A DNA stretch of 64,000 nucleotides from Acanthochromis polyacanthus (lineage: Eukaryota; Chordata; Actinopteri; Pomacentridae), in assembly GCF_021347895.1 (NCBI RefSeq), contig NC_067122.1:35000215-35064214 (forward strand), read 5' to 3'. The notes beneath the pieces are model-generated. The model saw only the letters and a program-made list of their open reading frames with translations, was not told the DNA's origin and did no database searches. A program made the translations under genes and the position numbers. Shown here one piece after another: positions 48,127 to 62,845 of this stretch (the stretch's first letter is position 1; every line of letters begins with the position of its first letter).

Positions 48127-48640
48127 GGAGGTGTAAACAAGAGCAGATTTGCAATCTTAACTTTAGCTCCTAGACCAGTGGCAGTGAATCATGATGTACC
48201 TAAGAGTAACTGCAGATTATGAAGACTTCTGCTTGTATGCACCAAATCATGTTGGCTAGCCTGGTGGACTACGATTGAAGTCAAATATTTGTAGGCTGAA
48301 CTGAAGAAACAAACAAACCTTGGATTGGTTTTATTTTTATTATCATCTTCTGATTTTTGCTTAATTTTAAAATGATAACTGATTCTGTGCAGCTGTAGCA
48401 GTGCAGATATGCAATTGTGAATATAAAACGTGGAGCCATGCTACAATTCAGCCTGTAGATTGGCTCCTGTTGTGTCTAGTTATCGCAATCTGCTGGACTG
48501 CACCTCTAAAAAACAGCTAGTTTTGCTGCAAAACCTTGGTTTGTCCCATGGAGTGACTGCATTGTGATTAGGCCTAGTCAGAAACTCAGATTTACAAGCA
48601 ATGTAATATGTGGCTTGAAAAACCATAGGGACAATTTCCC
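48127..48640. other. non-coding stretch
   Basis: I see nothing recognisable. Confidence 0.5.
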
Positions 48641-48649
48641 TGTGTGAGG

Positions 48650-48758
<109 letters not shown>

Positions 48759-48759
48759 G

Positions 48760-51079
48760 TTTTACTAGTTTAAAATCCAAACTGAAGCTTGGTTTTTGTA
48801 TGAAAATGGAAGTGCTCAATATATAGGCCTTCTTAGCTTGAATTCAAAGTTGGTATTGTCCCTTGCTGGCCCTACTCTTCTCTTTAAATTCTCATTTTAG
48901 CTCTTTGAGTCACTACAAACAGGAACTGCTAGCAAAACTCACCAAATCCTTTGTTTTTCAGTGATTTTCTGTTAAAGTTGTGTTTGAGGTTTTCCTGTTA
49001 CAAGCTGTAATTTCATCGCATTTAATATCCATCTGGAACAACGAGTTCCTTCTGGGATTACAGGGACAACAAGGAAAGCTTTATCCCCTGTCTTACCTCA
49101 GAATATCGATCCCACCTGAACTGACTGACTTGAGTTGTGTTTTTTGCAGCAGACAGAATATTAGGACTACCACAAAACCAAGTCACTCAAGTGACAGCTT
49201 TCACAAAATACCTCTCTTTGTAAATAAAAGAGAGAATAGCAGGGAAACAATGCTGAAAATGTAGGAAGAGAGTAAAATAAGAAAGATATCAAGAGGCAAC
49301 AGTGAGGAGAACAGTTAATTGAGGGCAGCAGAGAAGAAGAAAATTATTCAGCTCAGGGATAAAGAGAGAGAGAAGGTGAAAATTTGGATTAGAAGCACAG
49401 TAATCAAACGTCTGAACCTATTTGCAACACCGCGTTCTGGCTGCATCTGATGTTTTTAATGAGAGGTTTATGCACAAGTGGTCACAGATGGATCCTTTAT
49501 TTCTTTGGAGGGTGCAAAAAAAGATGAAGTAATAATGACATTTTCTCAGGTAATGATGGTGGCTTTGACTTTACCACAGTACAAGGCCATGAATGTAACG
49601 CTATCCTGACTAGAGAAAAGAAACTGTTAAGATTTAAGATCAAATTAATTTTAGTTTCCTGAAATAGTTTACTTTCAATTTCCACTGTAAGTTACACAAC
49701 CCAACAGATTTCGTATAGATATTGTATAAGAACTTAACTTTGCAGAGACTAGAGTGCACTAAATGGACATAAAGCAATGAGACAGTCAATGTGATCCTCT
49801 TCACCAGCACGTGGCCATGTTTTGGCATAACTGTTGTACAATGGAGGTAATAGTATTTAATTTGAGGTGCATTACAGCATTGAAATATGGTATAACATTT
49901 GAGATATTGCTCATATTACTGTGAAACAAAGTTAATGCAAAGACACGCCAAATTCTTTACTAATGGCCACAACCCAAGAAATCAGAGTGAAGAACCTCGT
50001 TAGCAGGTTGTGCTTTCTCTTCTATGATCGGATCTTTTAGTTTGCTTCAGTGTGACTGTTCTCTTGACACTCCAATATCCTGAAGAAAAGTTCAATGAGA
50101 TCTACTCACTGACAGCCACTGTAACAGCACAGCTAACTACCTTTGTGTCTGACCTTTGACAAACTTATTGTCAGCATAAGAAACCTCATGTCCTCTGCTG
50201 AGAGCGTGTCTGCACTAAACTGCATTAACAGCATCCTTCACGTCTTCTGAGCACTTCTCTTCACTACTTATAGATACCATTAAAATGCACATACCCTCTT
50301 GCAAACGCTGTAAATGCAGGAAGAGTATATGTGTCATTAAATTGTATGGGCCAGTGCCTTGATCCAAGGACAAGCCTGCTGGCCTTTTTACAGCTCAATA
50401 TGTACTAGTCGCCCAGTCGCTCAGGTGTGAGGGTGTATCATGGCTGCCATCTTTGCTATCATCAAACGTGCTGATGTAAACCGGGGCACACAGAGTGCAG
50501 GGTGCAGCTGGAGTTGTTAAGATCAGACTTTGATGTACTAAAGGGAAAAAAAAACTGTGACATGGTTGACCTTTGAGAGAGTGAGCTAACAGCTCATTCA
50601 AATGAAATCTGGCAAGGAGAGTTTGACATGAAAAGTAGAAATCGGCAGCAAAATCAGGTAAATATACTGGAAAGGACTGATGTATTTTAAAGCATAAATG
50701 TGGAAAACAACAGTGTTTTATGTCAAGCTCCAGGAATTGTAGTGTAATATTTTTGGGTACGATGTGCTAAAAAGTAAGAGATGATAAAATTATGGCAAAT
50801 GTTATTAGACTGAAGACCAGAAGTAAGACATATGTACTCAAATCATAATGGTGTAAACTTAAGGTATTAAAACTTTTAACATATAATAGAATAACATGCA
50901 TGAAATCTGTCAAAATAATAAGGGTAAAATGTGGAGCAAAAGTTTGAACATGTCTAGTATCATGTCATATTTTCTTTAAAAGATAACTGAATGATAACTT
51001 AATGTGCATGTCTTCTGTAAAGTGATCTAGGGGTGAAATATGATAACCTGACGTCATGATCTGACCAATAGATTTAAAA
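48760..51079. other. non-coding stretch
   Basis: I see no gene or repeat family here. Confidence 0.45.
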
Positions 51080-51300
51080 AGTATAATGGTGTCAAAACTG
51101 TCACTTCTATCATACGCCCTGTAGGTGTGGAAAAATGACCAGCGCTCACAGCATAAAAGATGTGCACAGCTGAGGATCTTCAGTTCTTCTTCGGGTGTTA
51201 ATCACTGCTAAGAATTACTCCTGGATTATTTGTTGACAAATAAATCCTGCTGCCTCCGAATACTGACTTCTATCTGTTTTTTTTGAAGATCTTTAAAGAA
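51080..51300 (+). other. possible solo-LTR-like segment (second)
   Basis: It begins ATAATGGTGTCA like 985-1215. It has GGTGTGGAA, a CATAAAAG box near 51150, then AATAAATCC near 51239 and a T-run at about 51275. The order matches the other candidate. No flanking duplication is visible. Confidence 0.25.
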
Positions 51301-52024
51301 ACTTTTTAGGTGTTCGAACACGGTCAAGTCATAGAGTCTGGCGTTGATTTATAACTTAGTTTACACTTAATCAAAATCTGACTTGATGATTAAAGTCTCG
51401 ATGAATCCCTTCATCATGGCTGATGCACAGACACAGCCGGTCACTCTGACATGCATGCATACACCCATGTGACTGCCCACTCTCACCATGGCTGATCTTT
51501 ATTCAGTCTATTTAATTACGTTAGTGTGGGTTAATGCAGATGAATGGAGCCAAACTGTGGTCTGAAAACAAATAACTGAGTCACTGCAGCAGAGGTTTGT
51601 TTACACAGTACAAATGTGGCCATTAGAAAAGGATGATTTCTATAATGGTATTAAATGGCGATGAAATGGCTCTGTATGGCAGCTATAACATCTCATTAGA
51701 CTCTTATGATATCTCATTGATCTTTCATACTCCTGCGGTAACTTCCCCTTCACTGTCACTGATGGATAACTTCACATGAGCCAAAGTGCCAATACTCAGG
51801 CATAACTAAGACTCACAACAAGTGAAAGAGTGTAATTGGGTTTCCCGGTTTACTGGCGATTTAATGACTCCCTCTCACCAGAATAACTCTGCAGCTCCTT
51901 CAAGAGCTTTATTAGCTTTTCCCTTAAGTCTCAACTTATCCATTGGTTGTAGTGACAATTCTATTATCTGCTGCCTGCCATCTGGTCCAGTTCAAGTTAT
52001 GCACTGCATTATCATTACTCCATT
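51301..52024. other. non-coding stretch, possibly conserved in part
   Basis: No gene is seen. The part 51480-51790 is low in simple repeats, with TTTAATTACGTTAGTGTGGG and other regular-looking segments, and could be a conserved non-coding element. Confidence 0.35.
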
Positions 52025-52060
52025 ATGTACACTACTGGTCAAAAGTTTTGAGACAAGTCG
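52025..52060 (+). mobile_element. solo Tc1-type terminal repeat fragment
   Basis: TACACTACTGGTCAAAAGTT followed by TTGAGACAA is the outer end of a widespread fish Tc1 family. No partner end or gene follows. A related end closes the remnant at 63360-63830. Confidence 0.55.
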
Positions 52061-52335
52061 TCATTTATTTGAATGAGAAAGCGCCTCAGAACTTTAGACC
52101 AGTAGAGTATTATTACGCACAGTCATCACTGATTTGTTGTTCGGTATATAAACACTTTAAACAAGGACTCTGTTTTGTTGTCCATTTAGTCGTATTTTAA
52201 ATCAGAACACTTAAAAGTAATTTCTGCTTGATCATCTCTGTTTTTTTAATAGCAAACAACAACACCAAACACATTACAATAGTAGAGCACGATATTGAGA
52301 GCTCTGCACAGTGGTTAGCGCTGTTGCCTTGCAGA

Positions 52336-53974
<1,639 letters not shown>

Positions 53975-54179
53975 GAAGACCCCTGGTTCATGTCCCGGTC
54001 TTCCTGGGATCTTTCTGCATGGAGTTTGCATGTTCTCCCTGTGCATGTGTCTGCAATGTTTCCACGGTCTGAAAACATTAATTGGTGACTGGAATTGTCT
54101 GTAGGTGTGAATGTGAGTGTGATTGTAAACCTGATGAGGATTAAGCGGTATATAGATAATGGATGGACAATATTGAGAA

Positions 54180-54879
54180 AAAAATGAAAAACAAAATGAA
54201 ATCATATTCAATCAAACAGTTACAATCATAAAGTTGATAATAAGCAATAAGATCAGACGGATTGATCTTCTCGTGGTCACAAAACATTTTTTTGTGTCAA
54301 GCTTCCAATGTTCTTTGCTTGGATAAGATCTAGAAAAGCAACAGAAAGACCATTATTCCTGATATATCAAGCTTGACAGTGTCATTTCTTTGGCTCAGTG
54401 AGGGCACAACAAAAAGCCTGCATGACTGAAGAACCTCTCTACTGGTGCACTAGTGGCAGAACAGTGAGCGCTGTAATAGCCACTAGACAGAGCCTTGGGA
54501 AGGCCTTTGCTTGTCTTTTCCAGAAATCCAATGAGTTCACTTGCTCTTCATCAGGACACTTGAATGTTGCAAATAAAGGCTGACAGATGACTCATCATCT
54601 TCATTCTTCTTTGCATTTTTCTTCCATTTTTGAGAGAAAAAGCATGAAGGAAACTTGAACAAGATTTCATTAATGTTTCATGATGCCCATGTGGATGCCC
54701 TGTTCCCCTACAGGACCTGAAAACTGGGTGACTGGGTTGACCTTTACAGTGCTGTGACTAAACTGACCAGGTGAAGAGTCATATATACAGTGCATTGATG
54801 AAGTATCTGACGTCTTTTTTTTAATCTCCTCTAGGTCTGTTGTCCAAATTTACACCAGTTGAAAACATTCCATCTCATC

Positions 54880-54880
<1 letters not shown>
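54180..54880. other. non-coding stretch
   Basis: I see no gene or repeat. Confidence 0.45.
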
Positions 54881-54910
<30 letters not shown>

Positions 54911-54942
54911 CTTCATTAATCCCAAGGGAAATTCAAGATAAT
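54881..54942 (+). repeat. (GATA)n and LINE-type tail
   Basis: A short GATA run leads into TACTTCATTAATCCCAAGGG and AAATTC, the usual 3' end of an L2-like LINE. The body of the element is missing. A similar scrap (TGTCCCCAAGGGGAAATTAA) is at 58870-58920. Confidence 0.6.
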
Positions 54943-55974
54943 CCTGATAATCCTCACTGATTTCCTCCCATAAATTGCTTTTACTCATCTTCACTCTCAG
55001 TTAAGGTGGCTTTCTTCGTATTGAGGCATTACCACAAATAATCTAACTTGTGTCTTACGTTAAAGTTGTCACATATCCTCAAATTTCTCATTTAGTCTTT
55101 CTCCAGCGTGTGAATTGTTTGCAACCAAAAAGATTTGTCTGCATTCCTGATTCTCTCTTTCTAATAAGACGGCTGTTACCTTTAAAAGGCAAGCATGTTC
55201 CTGCCAGTCCAGATATCCACAGTCACAGACAGCTGAAGGTAAAATCCAAACTAGAAAGGAAAGACGCTCTTGGTCTGCTGTTAGCTCCTGTATGCACAGA
55301 TCTAGTTGTGGTGCTTTGACCGATGAGCTAGTATCTCTCCTCTGCCACATGAAATTCTCAAAACCAGGCTTGTCAATCAAAAACATGGGCAGGTTGCATG
55401 AAATGATCCTGTGTTTGTGATTCAGTAAAGGAAAGTCCTGGCTGTATATTTGCACACCTTTTGTCTGAGTCATTGCTGCTCTGTCACTCGTACTCTGGCT
55501 GCTTTTTGTCTTTGGTTAACCTACAGAACATGGACACTATATTAGGCTGCTAATTATAATACTAAGATCTGGATGATGTAGCTAGAAGCTTTTCTCTGTA
55601 CCCACTGAAAGCACAAGATTGTGTGAGAAAAACTATTTTGAAGCAATGCGTTTTTTTTCTGAATATAAAGACAGTGGCTAAAAATGAACAGATCAAACAT
55701 TACTCTTAAATATTCCACACATCACTAGGCATGCCATGAAAACAATAACCAATCTTCCAGTTAAGATTACAACCATATTGTATGATTTCACTGTAAATCA
55801 ATTCATTGCCCCATTAAGCCTGTAGCATTATGTGGTCATCTAAAAAATCTGGGCCTGGGTGTATTAAATGTCAACAATAAATGTTGCCTTTCTTTCACCT
55901 CAACAGGCAAAAATGGTCATAAAAGATCAACGTAGCTTCTGGTCTGTAGAGTGATGCTAACGCAGAAGTGCCTT
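54943..55974. other. non-coding stretch
   Basis: Open frames at 55069-55473 (minus) and 55050-55319 (plus) overlap on opposite strands and have no recognisable domain. Nothing else is seen. Confidence 0.4.
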
Positions 55975-56212
55975 AAATCTACATTCTGTCTAATGACCAG
56001 CAGGGGGCGACTGTTCTGGTTGCTTTAAAAAAAAAACAAAAAAAAAACAATTGCATAGAAGTGAATGAGAAAGCCACTATTTCTCACTTGAACATTTTCC
56101 TTATGACTTTTTGGCCTCAGTTGCTACTTTAAAGACTTTGTGTGTATGGCAGAATGTTTGTTTTGTAAATTCTGGCCCACTTAAAAGTAAAATAGATGAT
56201 GAAAGGGTATGC

Positions 56213-57241
56213 TTAACCCTTTAAGCGGCAAAGTCGTAATATTGCGACAAGCAACATTGCTGAACATAACAAGCCACAGCTTCAAATATACTGCCTCATG
56301 CAGTTACTACTTTATACCAGGAGATGGTGGACATCTGGAACTTCAATCTGAGCATCATTTGTGGGCATGTTTTCATTCAAAGTTTAGGAATTTATAGAGT
56401 TTGAAAACCAAGGAGACGAGACTCGTAGTCGGAGCGTAAAAGAGTGCAAGACGGTGCATTTTAGAGCGAGAAAACTCACCATACAGAGAGGGCTGGTCAA
56501 CGCTGACAAAGTACTTTGTCAAATAATGGCTTACTGAGATTCTGAAGAGGAATATTCTCCGTCTGATGAAGATTTTCAGTCGTCCAGTGAGAGAGAAAGT
56601 GACGCTGCGTCTGTGCGTAACAGCAGCGGGTTGGTGCACCATGACAGTCCACAAGCAGCACATAGTGGAGCCGATGATTTGCTTCACCGGGATCGGGGTG
56701 GCAGGAGGAGACGTGGTGGGTGGAGCAGGGGTGGTCAAAACACTGCTAATGATGAGGGGGATAGCGGGGGTTGAAAAAAAATGCGGAAATAGCAGCAGAC
56801 ACGGGAGAAAATGCACTGATAATAACGGTAGAGGCTGCAGTGGCGTTCATGGCCCCGTCGTAAATGACGATGACGATGGCTGGGTTTGCTTGACAGATGA
56901 GGAAGAGTTTCATAAGTGGATCAGACATTTTGATAAGCCTGTTGGGTATCGTGGAGACAGAGATCTGACAAATTCTGAGCCAAGAAAAGCCATCTTGATC
57001 GACAAACATCAATAAAGTTATGTAATCCATATGTCCCCTGCCTAGTGATTCATAATATGCAAAATTAATATGCAAATTAGATGAGTGAATTTACTCCCAT
57101 CATAAACTTTGGGTCATACTGAGGATTTTTCTCATTTACAGTTTGCCTTTATCTCCAACAATTTTCAAGTTACAACCTTAAGAAAAAATTATATCAAAAC
57201 TGAATATTTTATTGAAAAAACTCTGGCGTCTAAAGGGTTAA
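56213..57241 (+). mobile_element. 1.0-kb non-autonomous piggyBac-type element
   Basis: TTAA at 56213-56216 and 57238-57241 flank ends beginning CCCTTTAAGCGGCAAAG and, inverted, CCCTTTAGACGCCAGAG. TTAA duplication plus CCC-starting ends is the piggyBac signature. The interior holds only the start of a transposase gene and AT-rich sequence, so the element depends on transposase in trans. Confidence 0.88.
56526..57015 (+). pseudogene. piggyBac transposase N-terminal remnant
   Basis: From the ATG at 56526 the frame hits TGA after three codons, then reads DSEEEYSPSDEDFQSSSERE, an acidic Ser-rich start typical of piggyBac proteins, and later an Arg/Gly-rich stretch. After another stop near 56773 the sense moves to a different frame (NDDDDGWVCLTDEEEFHKWI) and ends by 57015. 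The catalytic domain is absent. I infer this is the truncated N-terminus of a piggyBac transposase kept by the deletion derivative. Confidence 0.6.
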
Positions 57242-57335
57242 GGTGAGGCTACCTCATGACTGACAGCTACCCCTGTCATGTCCAATTCTAAACGACAAAG
57301 ATGGCGACAACCAAGATCTAAACTTGATACTTCTA

Positions 57336-58854
57336 AACAGAAGTTTTAGAAACCTATAGAAGATGTTACCAAATCTTTTATATACAGACGAGGGTCAAAG
57401 AGAAGGTGAAACATGTCTCTTTTGTCTGTAAACAATTATTGGTCAGAGTATGTGTGCAGCTGCTTTTCTTGAATTGGGTCATATTGTCTGTAATGATGAA
57501 CAATGCGCTACATCTTGAAATGAAAGTCATGTCATTGATGTGACAAGACAACAAATCCACACATTTCTATCTAGACAGCAATGAAGAGCTATGAATGCAG
57601 AAGTTTCAAATGTCAAAATCAACCCGCTGTACTCCATCAAAGCACTGAAGGCTCTGTGAGCGTGTGACCTGCTGGGCCACAAAATACACAAAAATAGCAC
57701 TTAGTTTTAGTTTCAGTTACGTAACAGCAGCAGCAGCAGTGAATAATGCCAGGAAGTGGTTATTTTGCATTTGTCTCTGTCATACTTAGTGAGTAAACAC
57801 CTTTAGTGTTCAACATCGTGTTAACCTGTCCACCTTTCTGCCACTACTCGAAAAAGGATATTCAAGAGAAGTTAATTGATGTCTTTCTGCATTATACAAA
57901 AACAAAAAACAAAACTGTGATGTTAAGATAATAAAAAATATTAAATTTGTCATAACATACTCGAATTAGGAATTATCGTGTGACAACAATAAAAAGCTCC
58001 AGCTGCAGAGAACTGTCACAGATGCTGTTAGCTCTGCTTTCATGGAGATAAATCTGTTGATGTGCAAACTCAGCAGCTGCTATGATTTCATCCATAACAC
58101 TTTTAGATGGACCTGAAGTCCAAACAAATCCTAAAAAAAGATGCTGCAGCTCTCTACTGTCCACCTGGTCTAATCTCAACACGCAGCGAGTTGAAAAAGG
58201 TGACCCATCATAAACTCAGCTTAACATAAATACCGAAGCAAAGAGCTGTGCATTTTCATTCCATCCTCCTGCTGTGAAAAATACAGCAGTTGTGCAAGAT
58301 TGTGCGGTAACCATGGTACCATACAGTACATGTTTTTTCCCAACAGGTAAATCAGATGTTTGATGTGCTTGACTCCTGCTAGCATCTTGCTCAAAGTATA
58401 ATATTTTCAAGAATGAGATTCAGTTTGTGACCTTCTGTTTCTGTGCCTTCAGACATCAGATGGAAAAAACAAATTGCTGTCAGTCAGCCAAATACACTTT
58501 CTTTTTTCCGTGAAGGTATAAAAATAAGCTCAGTCCACATGACTCCATGCATACACATCTTGGCCCATTTATTTAAGACATGAATGCGTTTTCATAATGT
58601 TTGCTATAAGCTACAAAGTGCTAATACTCTACACTGCCTTTATCTTCTGTGAGTCTTTACTGTAGTACCATTAACAGTTATATTCAAAACAATATCAGAT
58701 GTTTTTTTGTAATATCATGCCTTTAAGTATGTCATTTCAAAGACAGCTCAACCACATTACATGGAAAGTCGAAAACGAGATAACAGCTGCTGAGATTTAT
58801 TAAGCTAGCTTCCTTTAGCTGTTGTATAGCAATTTCTTCTCCCATAATCAGCTA
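57336..58854. other. non-coding stretch
   Basis: I see no gene or clear repeat. Confidence 0.45.
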
Positions 58855-59043
58855 GTTCTCAATTCAATTCATTTAAAAAACACTGTATTTGTCCCCAAGG
58901 GGAAATTAAAAAGGGCATACAAGCAGCTTAAGAAGGACAACCAAGCAAGACATGCAGTCGCACACAAAAAGACAAAACAACATTAAAAAGAACATTGTAA
59001 TTTTAAAGTGCATTTTTGTTCCTCATGTATGGGGCAGTAAAGT

Positions 59044-59154
59044 GCTCCTTAAATACTATGATAAAAATGTGTGTGCTAAAATAAATAAAAAAAGTCTACT
59101 CTTAAATACTATGTTAAAATAATTTGTGTTAAAATAACTAAAAAAGAAAGGTCT
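59044..59154. repeat. 55-bp tandem duplication
   Basis: CTCCTTAAATACTATGATAA onward is repeated with several changes from 59099 (CTCTTAAATACTATGTTAAA). The second copy runs into the hairpin below. Confidence 0.8.
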
Positions 59155-59265
59155 ACTGAACTGAATTAGGAAGCAGGATAGCTCTAGGGATCAAAGAGGA
59201 CTTCCCTAGAGCTATCCTGCTTCTTGATTCAGCTCAGTAGACCTTTTTCTTAGTTATTTTAACTC
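59122..59265. repeat. 60-bp-arm hairpin
   Basis: Arm 59122-59189 (…GGTCTACTGAACTGAATTAG… GATAGCTCTAGGGA) pairs with 59203-59265 (TTCCCTAGAGCTATCCTGCT…). Fewer than about 10 mismatches are seen, with a loop near 12 bp. It may be a foldback insertion. Its length and pairing would also allow a small-RNA hairpin if transcribed. Confidence 0.85.
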
Positions 59266-59439
59266 ATGCAATAACTAATTAAAATAAACCGAATAACCAA
59301 GGTGTCACTTTGTCAAAATGGCTTCATTTGCAGACAACTAGGGGAAAACCAAGTAAGCAAATTTAAGAAGTTTTAATAAAAGCTAACTGCAGCTATCTAA
59401 GCAGCTAGTTTTCCCATGATACAGTATTCTGATTTTAGC

Positions 59440-59950
59440 TGTAGTTAGCCATTTTTTATGAATTTATTTGTGTAGTTAGCTGTTTGTCTGTGACTTTACC
59501 TTTCTTTCTGTAACTTTAGCTGCTTTTGTTAGCTGGCTGTTTTTGACTTGAGCTGTCCTAAGCTGTCTTTTTATACATAACTTTTGCTTTTATTCAGTTT
59601 TAGTTACATAGTTTAGCTATTTTTCTGCGACTTAAGCTGTTCTACTGTGACTTTAGCTGTCTTTCTATTCTTATAGGTGTCTAGTTAGCTGTCTATGACT
59701 GAGCTGTCTTTTCACAACTTCAGCTGTAGATTTAGTTGTCTTTCTTTGAATTTGTGTAGTCAAGAGCCTTTCTGTGACTTTAGCTGTGTAGTTAGCTCTT
59801 TTTTCTAACTTTTGCTGTCTTTCTGTGACTTTAGCTATAGATGTAGCTGTATTTTTTTTAAACTTTAGCTGTGTAGCTGGCTTTCCTTTGGTAATGTTTG
59901 ATGTATAGGTAGCTGTCTTTTTGTGTAGTTAGCAGTCTGTCTCTGGTGTA
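59440..59950 (+). repeat. degenerate TTAGCTGT minisatellite
   Basis: Words such as TGTGACTTTAGCTGT, GTAGTTAGCTGT and CTTTCTGTGACTTTAGCTG recur about 15 times at irregular spacing of 20-45 bp. It appears to be an old tandem array that has drifted. No coding potential is seen. Confidence 0.75.
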
Positions 59951-62073
59951 GGTTAGAGCTAACACAATGCTGCTGGGATGTAGCACATCATATAGCAGCA
60001 TCAAGTGTTGCTCCTAGTATCAACAGGAATGTCTGTTTTGCATGTACACACTGAGTGGACCTGTTGAAAGCACAAGGTAAGGCTCTGCGCAGAGGTTTTA
60101 TGTCTTTTTTAGCAATGTGATACAGCTATTAGTGAAAAAGTTATGTGTGCACAAAGACCATAAACTTTTGCTCAAAGTCCTGTTTATAACTGCATCCATC
60201 ACTTCCATATTTGTATGAGATTTGAGTCATTCAACAGTCTATCGGTAGCAGGATAATATTATGAATCTCCAGGGAACAGCAGGAAGAACTGGAAAAATAT
60301 ACTGTGAATAAACTGAACAGTTGGCAGATGTATGCATGAAAAATGTAGGTATGTGTCTGTGTTTTTCTAGAAGTGACTACCCATCAGAGAAGGTAATTGT
60401 CATTCTTTTCAAATCCTGCACTTGCCAATTCTGGGTGTTCTATAGCTGCTATTATTCAGCTTCCTGATAAAATATTCAATTATCATTAACCTCCATTTTC
60501 TGTATGGCAACAAGGAGGTTAACTATTCCTTCAGAGGTCTTAGGGGTCTTCCAGTCGTTGAATAACAATGAAAACATCTCAGTCGGTTGTTAGAATTCTA
60601 ATAGTTTCATCACCAATGTATTTCTTTGTGCACATTAAGGTTAAAAGACCATAAGACAGTTCATTCAAACGGAGTCAGGTATTTAAATGAAGTTCAGGAG
60701 GAGGAACGCAATTGAGTGCAGTTCTTCTTGATAGGAACCTTATGTCAGATGACATTTGGAACTTCATTTGACTAAAGTTAAGGACTTTACAATTGTTTTC
60801 TTGTGAATGAATGCCTCCCTTATCACTGGTATTTTCTTCTAGATTGTGTTAATGGTGAATTTTACCATTAAGATTGGTGATGATGAAGACAATCCAGGAC
60901 TGAATTATGATGAGAGCAACGAAGAAAGTCAGGTTTGTGCTTTTAGGTGTATTAATGCAAACACAGATGTGCACTTTCTTTGTTTTCTTGACTCAGGTAC
61001 CTTTGAGGTATCTGCCTTCATAGCAGTGCAACTGGGGTGAAGGATAAATGAAATTTTCTTCACAGTGCCCAACCACAGATCTCCTCATGAATATTTTAGT
61101 AATTTCCACCTGCAAAAGAAAATAATGAAGTCTTTTGTGATCTGAGCTCCTCTCATGTTTAAATATTTAGCCTGCATGTTTTACTTATTACAAAACAGAT
61201 GAGTTTAGTTTGGATCAGACAGCCCTGTTTTCTTTCACTACATTTCTGCATTGTTCTGTTTCCTTGTTGCAGAACCCAGAACTGTAAGACTGGCCTTTCT
61301 TCTCAGCTTTAAATGAGTGCTTGATAGGTTAGAATACATTAAATATTCCTTCTGAACACGCTCTTTCGCTCACAAGTGTGTCAACATTTACTTTTTGACT
61401 TTGAGCGCATAATAAAATTCAAAGCTTAAATTGTATGAACCATGCAGTAACTCCAGTATGTTCAATCATACATGAAACCAAGCTCATACTTGCTCAGCTT
61501 CAGTATTCACTCTGTAAACTGTCGCTATAGGAGTAAACACTGTGCTTAATGACACTAACACACAGTGAAGATGGATCAAGCTGAATCCAGCAGAGCCTTT
61601 TTCTGGTGGAGAATAAGAGGTCCTGTATTCTCCAGGCGGCGTCTCGGACAGCACAACATTCATAATATTTAAAAGCTGTTTCAATCCAAGCTAAGTCAAC
61701 CAAAGTCTACTTTATGTCCCGTCAGTGAATCCAAATGGGGGTGTTTTGATGCTTTACAGCAAAGCCTCCTCCCATACAGGGGCTCTGCGACTTCCCATCT
61801 CTCTGTGACACATAGCTGGTTTGTTCTGTTGTACACTCCAGTGGGTTCAATCTGCAGTATCACGTTTGCATGTCTCTCGTTGCTCTTTCATATTTCCTTC
61901 TATCCCCTCACCTGTCAGCTGTATGTTCTCTCATTATCATAATGTTAATTAGGGTTTGAACAGCTCCTCTTGTCTGTTTGCTGGTACTTGAGGGAAATGC
62001 ATTGAAGAAACAAATGATATTACATCTCTTCTCAACCTGCAGTAGAGCTTCGTTCAAACTTTTATATCTATCT
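59951..62073. other. non-coding stretch
   Basis: I see no recognisable gene or repeat. Short open frames at 60846-61040 and 61484-61703 carry no motif. Confidence 0.45.
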
Positions 62074-62150
62074 TTGTGAGGACTAAATAGTTTTAGACCT
62101 TTGAAGTGAGGACATTTTTGGAAAGTGGTGGTTAAGGTCAAGACACAAGG
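62074..62150. repeat. remnant of the GTGAGGAC repeat
   Basis: TTTGTGAGGACTAAATAGTT, then GAAGTGAGGACATTTTTGGA. It shares its key words with 18590-18680. Confidence 0.6.
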
Positions 62151-62845
62151 ATCAGTTAACAGGTCCTGGAAGGACAACCCAGTCTCCACAAAATTCTGTT
62201 CTTATAAAACTAGCTGTATCCTCAGCTTTGTTATTAAGGAAACATCTTCTCTGCAGAATGTTTTGTTTGTAACATATCACAAATACATTTTTACTCAACA
62301 TATCTCTGTCATGTATTTTGTTACTTTTCAGATAATTAATCATGCATTGGATGATTCATCACCCTGGTACCCCAAAAAACTGGAGGAAATGCTTTAGGTC
62401 ATATTTTCCCAATCCATGATGTTTTGCCTAACTATACCTGAGCCCTTTTAGTACCTAACCTTATCTAAGCTTCTAATGAAGGCTGGTATTTTCCTAAACC
62501 TCACAACATAGTTTTATTTCCGAAACCAAAGCAGAAAGCAGAAACTTAATTGGGACACTGATTGTCTCTTGTCCATCATGGAACACAAACACTGGTCTTC
62601 TTGGTGAAAATTCAGCTAGTTGTTTGTGCCACTTTTCAAACCGACTGCCCTGCCCACCACTTAACCACTCAAAAATAGTTTATTTTAGAAAAAAAAAAAT
62701 TACATTCCCTTGTAAATGCAACAGGGAATGCAATACAGTTGTATAAGAAAGCAATGTTGTCTAGTTGCAAAGGCACACACTCGGGGACATGGGGACATGG
62801 GACGTTAATTTATTAGATTTCTTGCTAATTCCGTTCAAGTTAGCT
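62151..62845. other. non-coding stretch
   Basis: I see nothing recognisable. Confidence 0.4.

Larger units (their letters stand above)
55975..57335. repeat. old dispersed repeat split by a piggyBac derivative
   Basis: The left part has GACCAGCAGGGGGCGACTG and GTAAAATAGATGATGAAAGG. The right part resumes with GGTGAGGCTACCTCATGACT and AAGATGGCGACAACCAAGA. I remember these in this order, without a gap, in a common fish repeat. The gap here is exactly the TTAA element at 56213-57241. Confidence 0.6.

Noticed and set aside
55069..55473. 134-codon minus-strand frame
   Set aside because: No domain, no splice or promoter support, and an overlapping plus-strand frame of similar quality.
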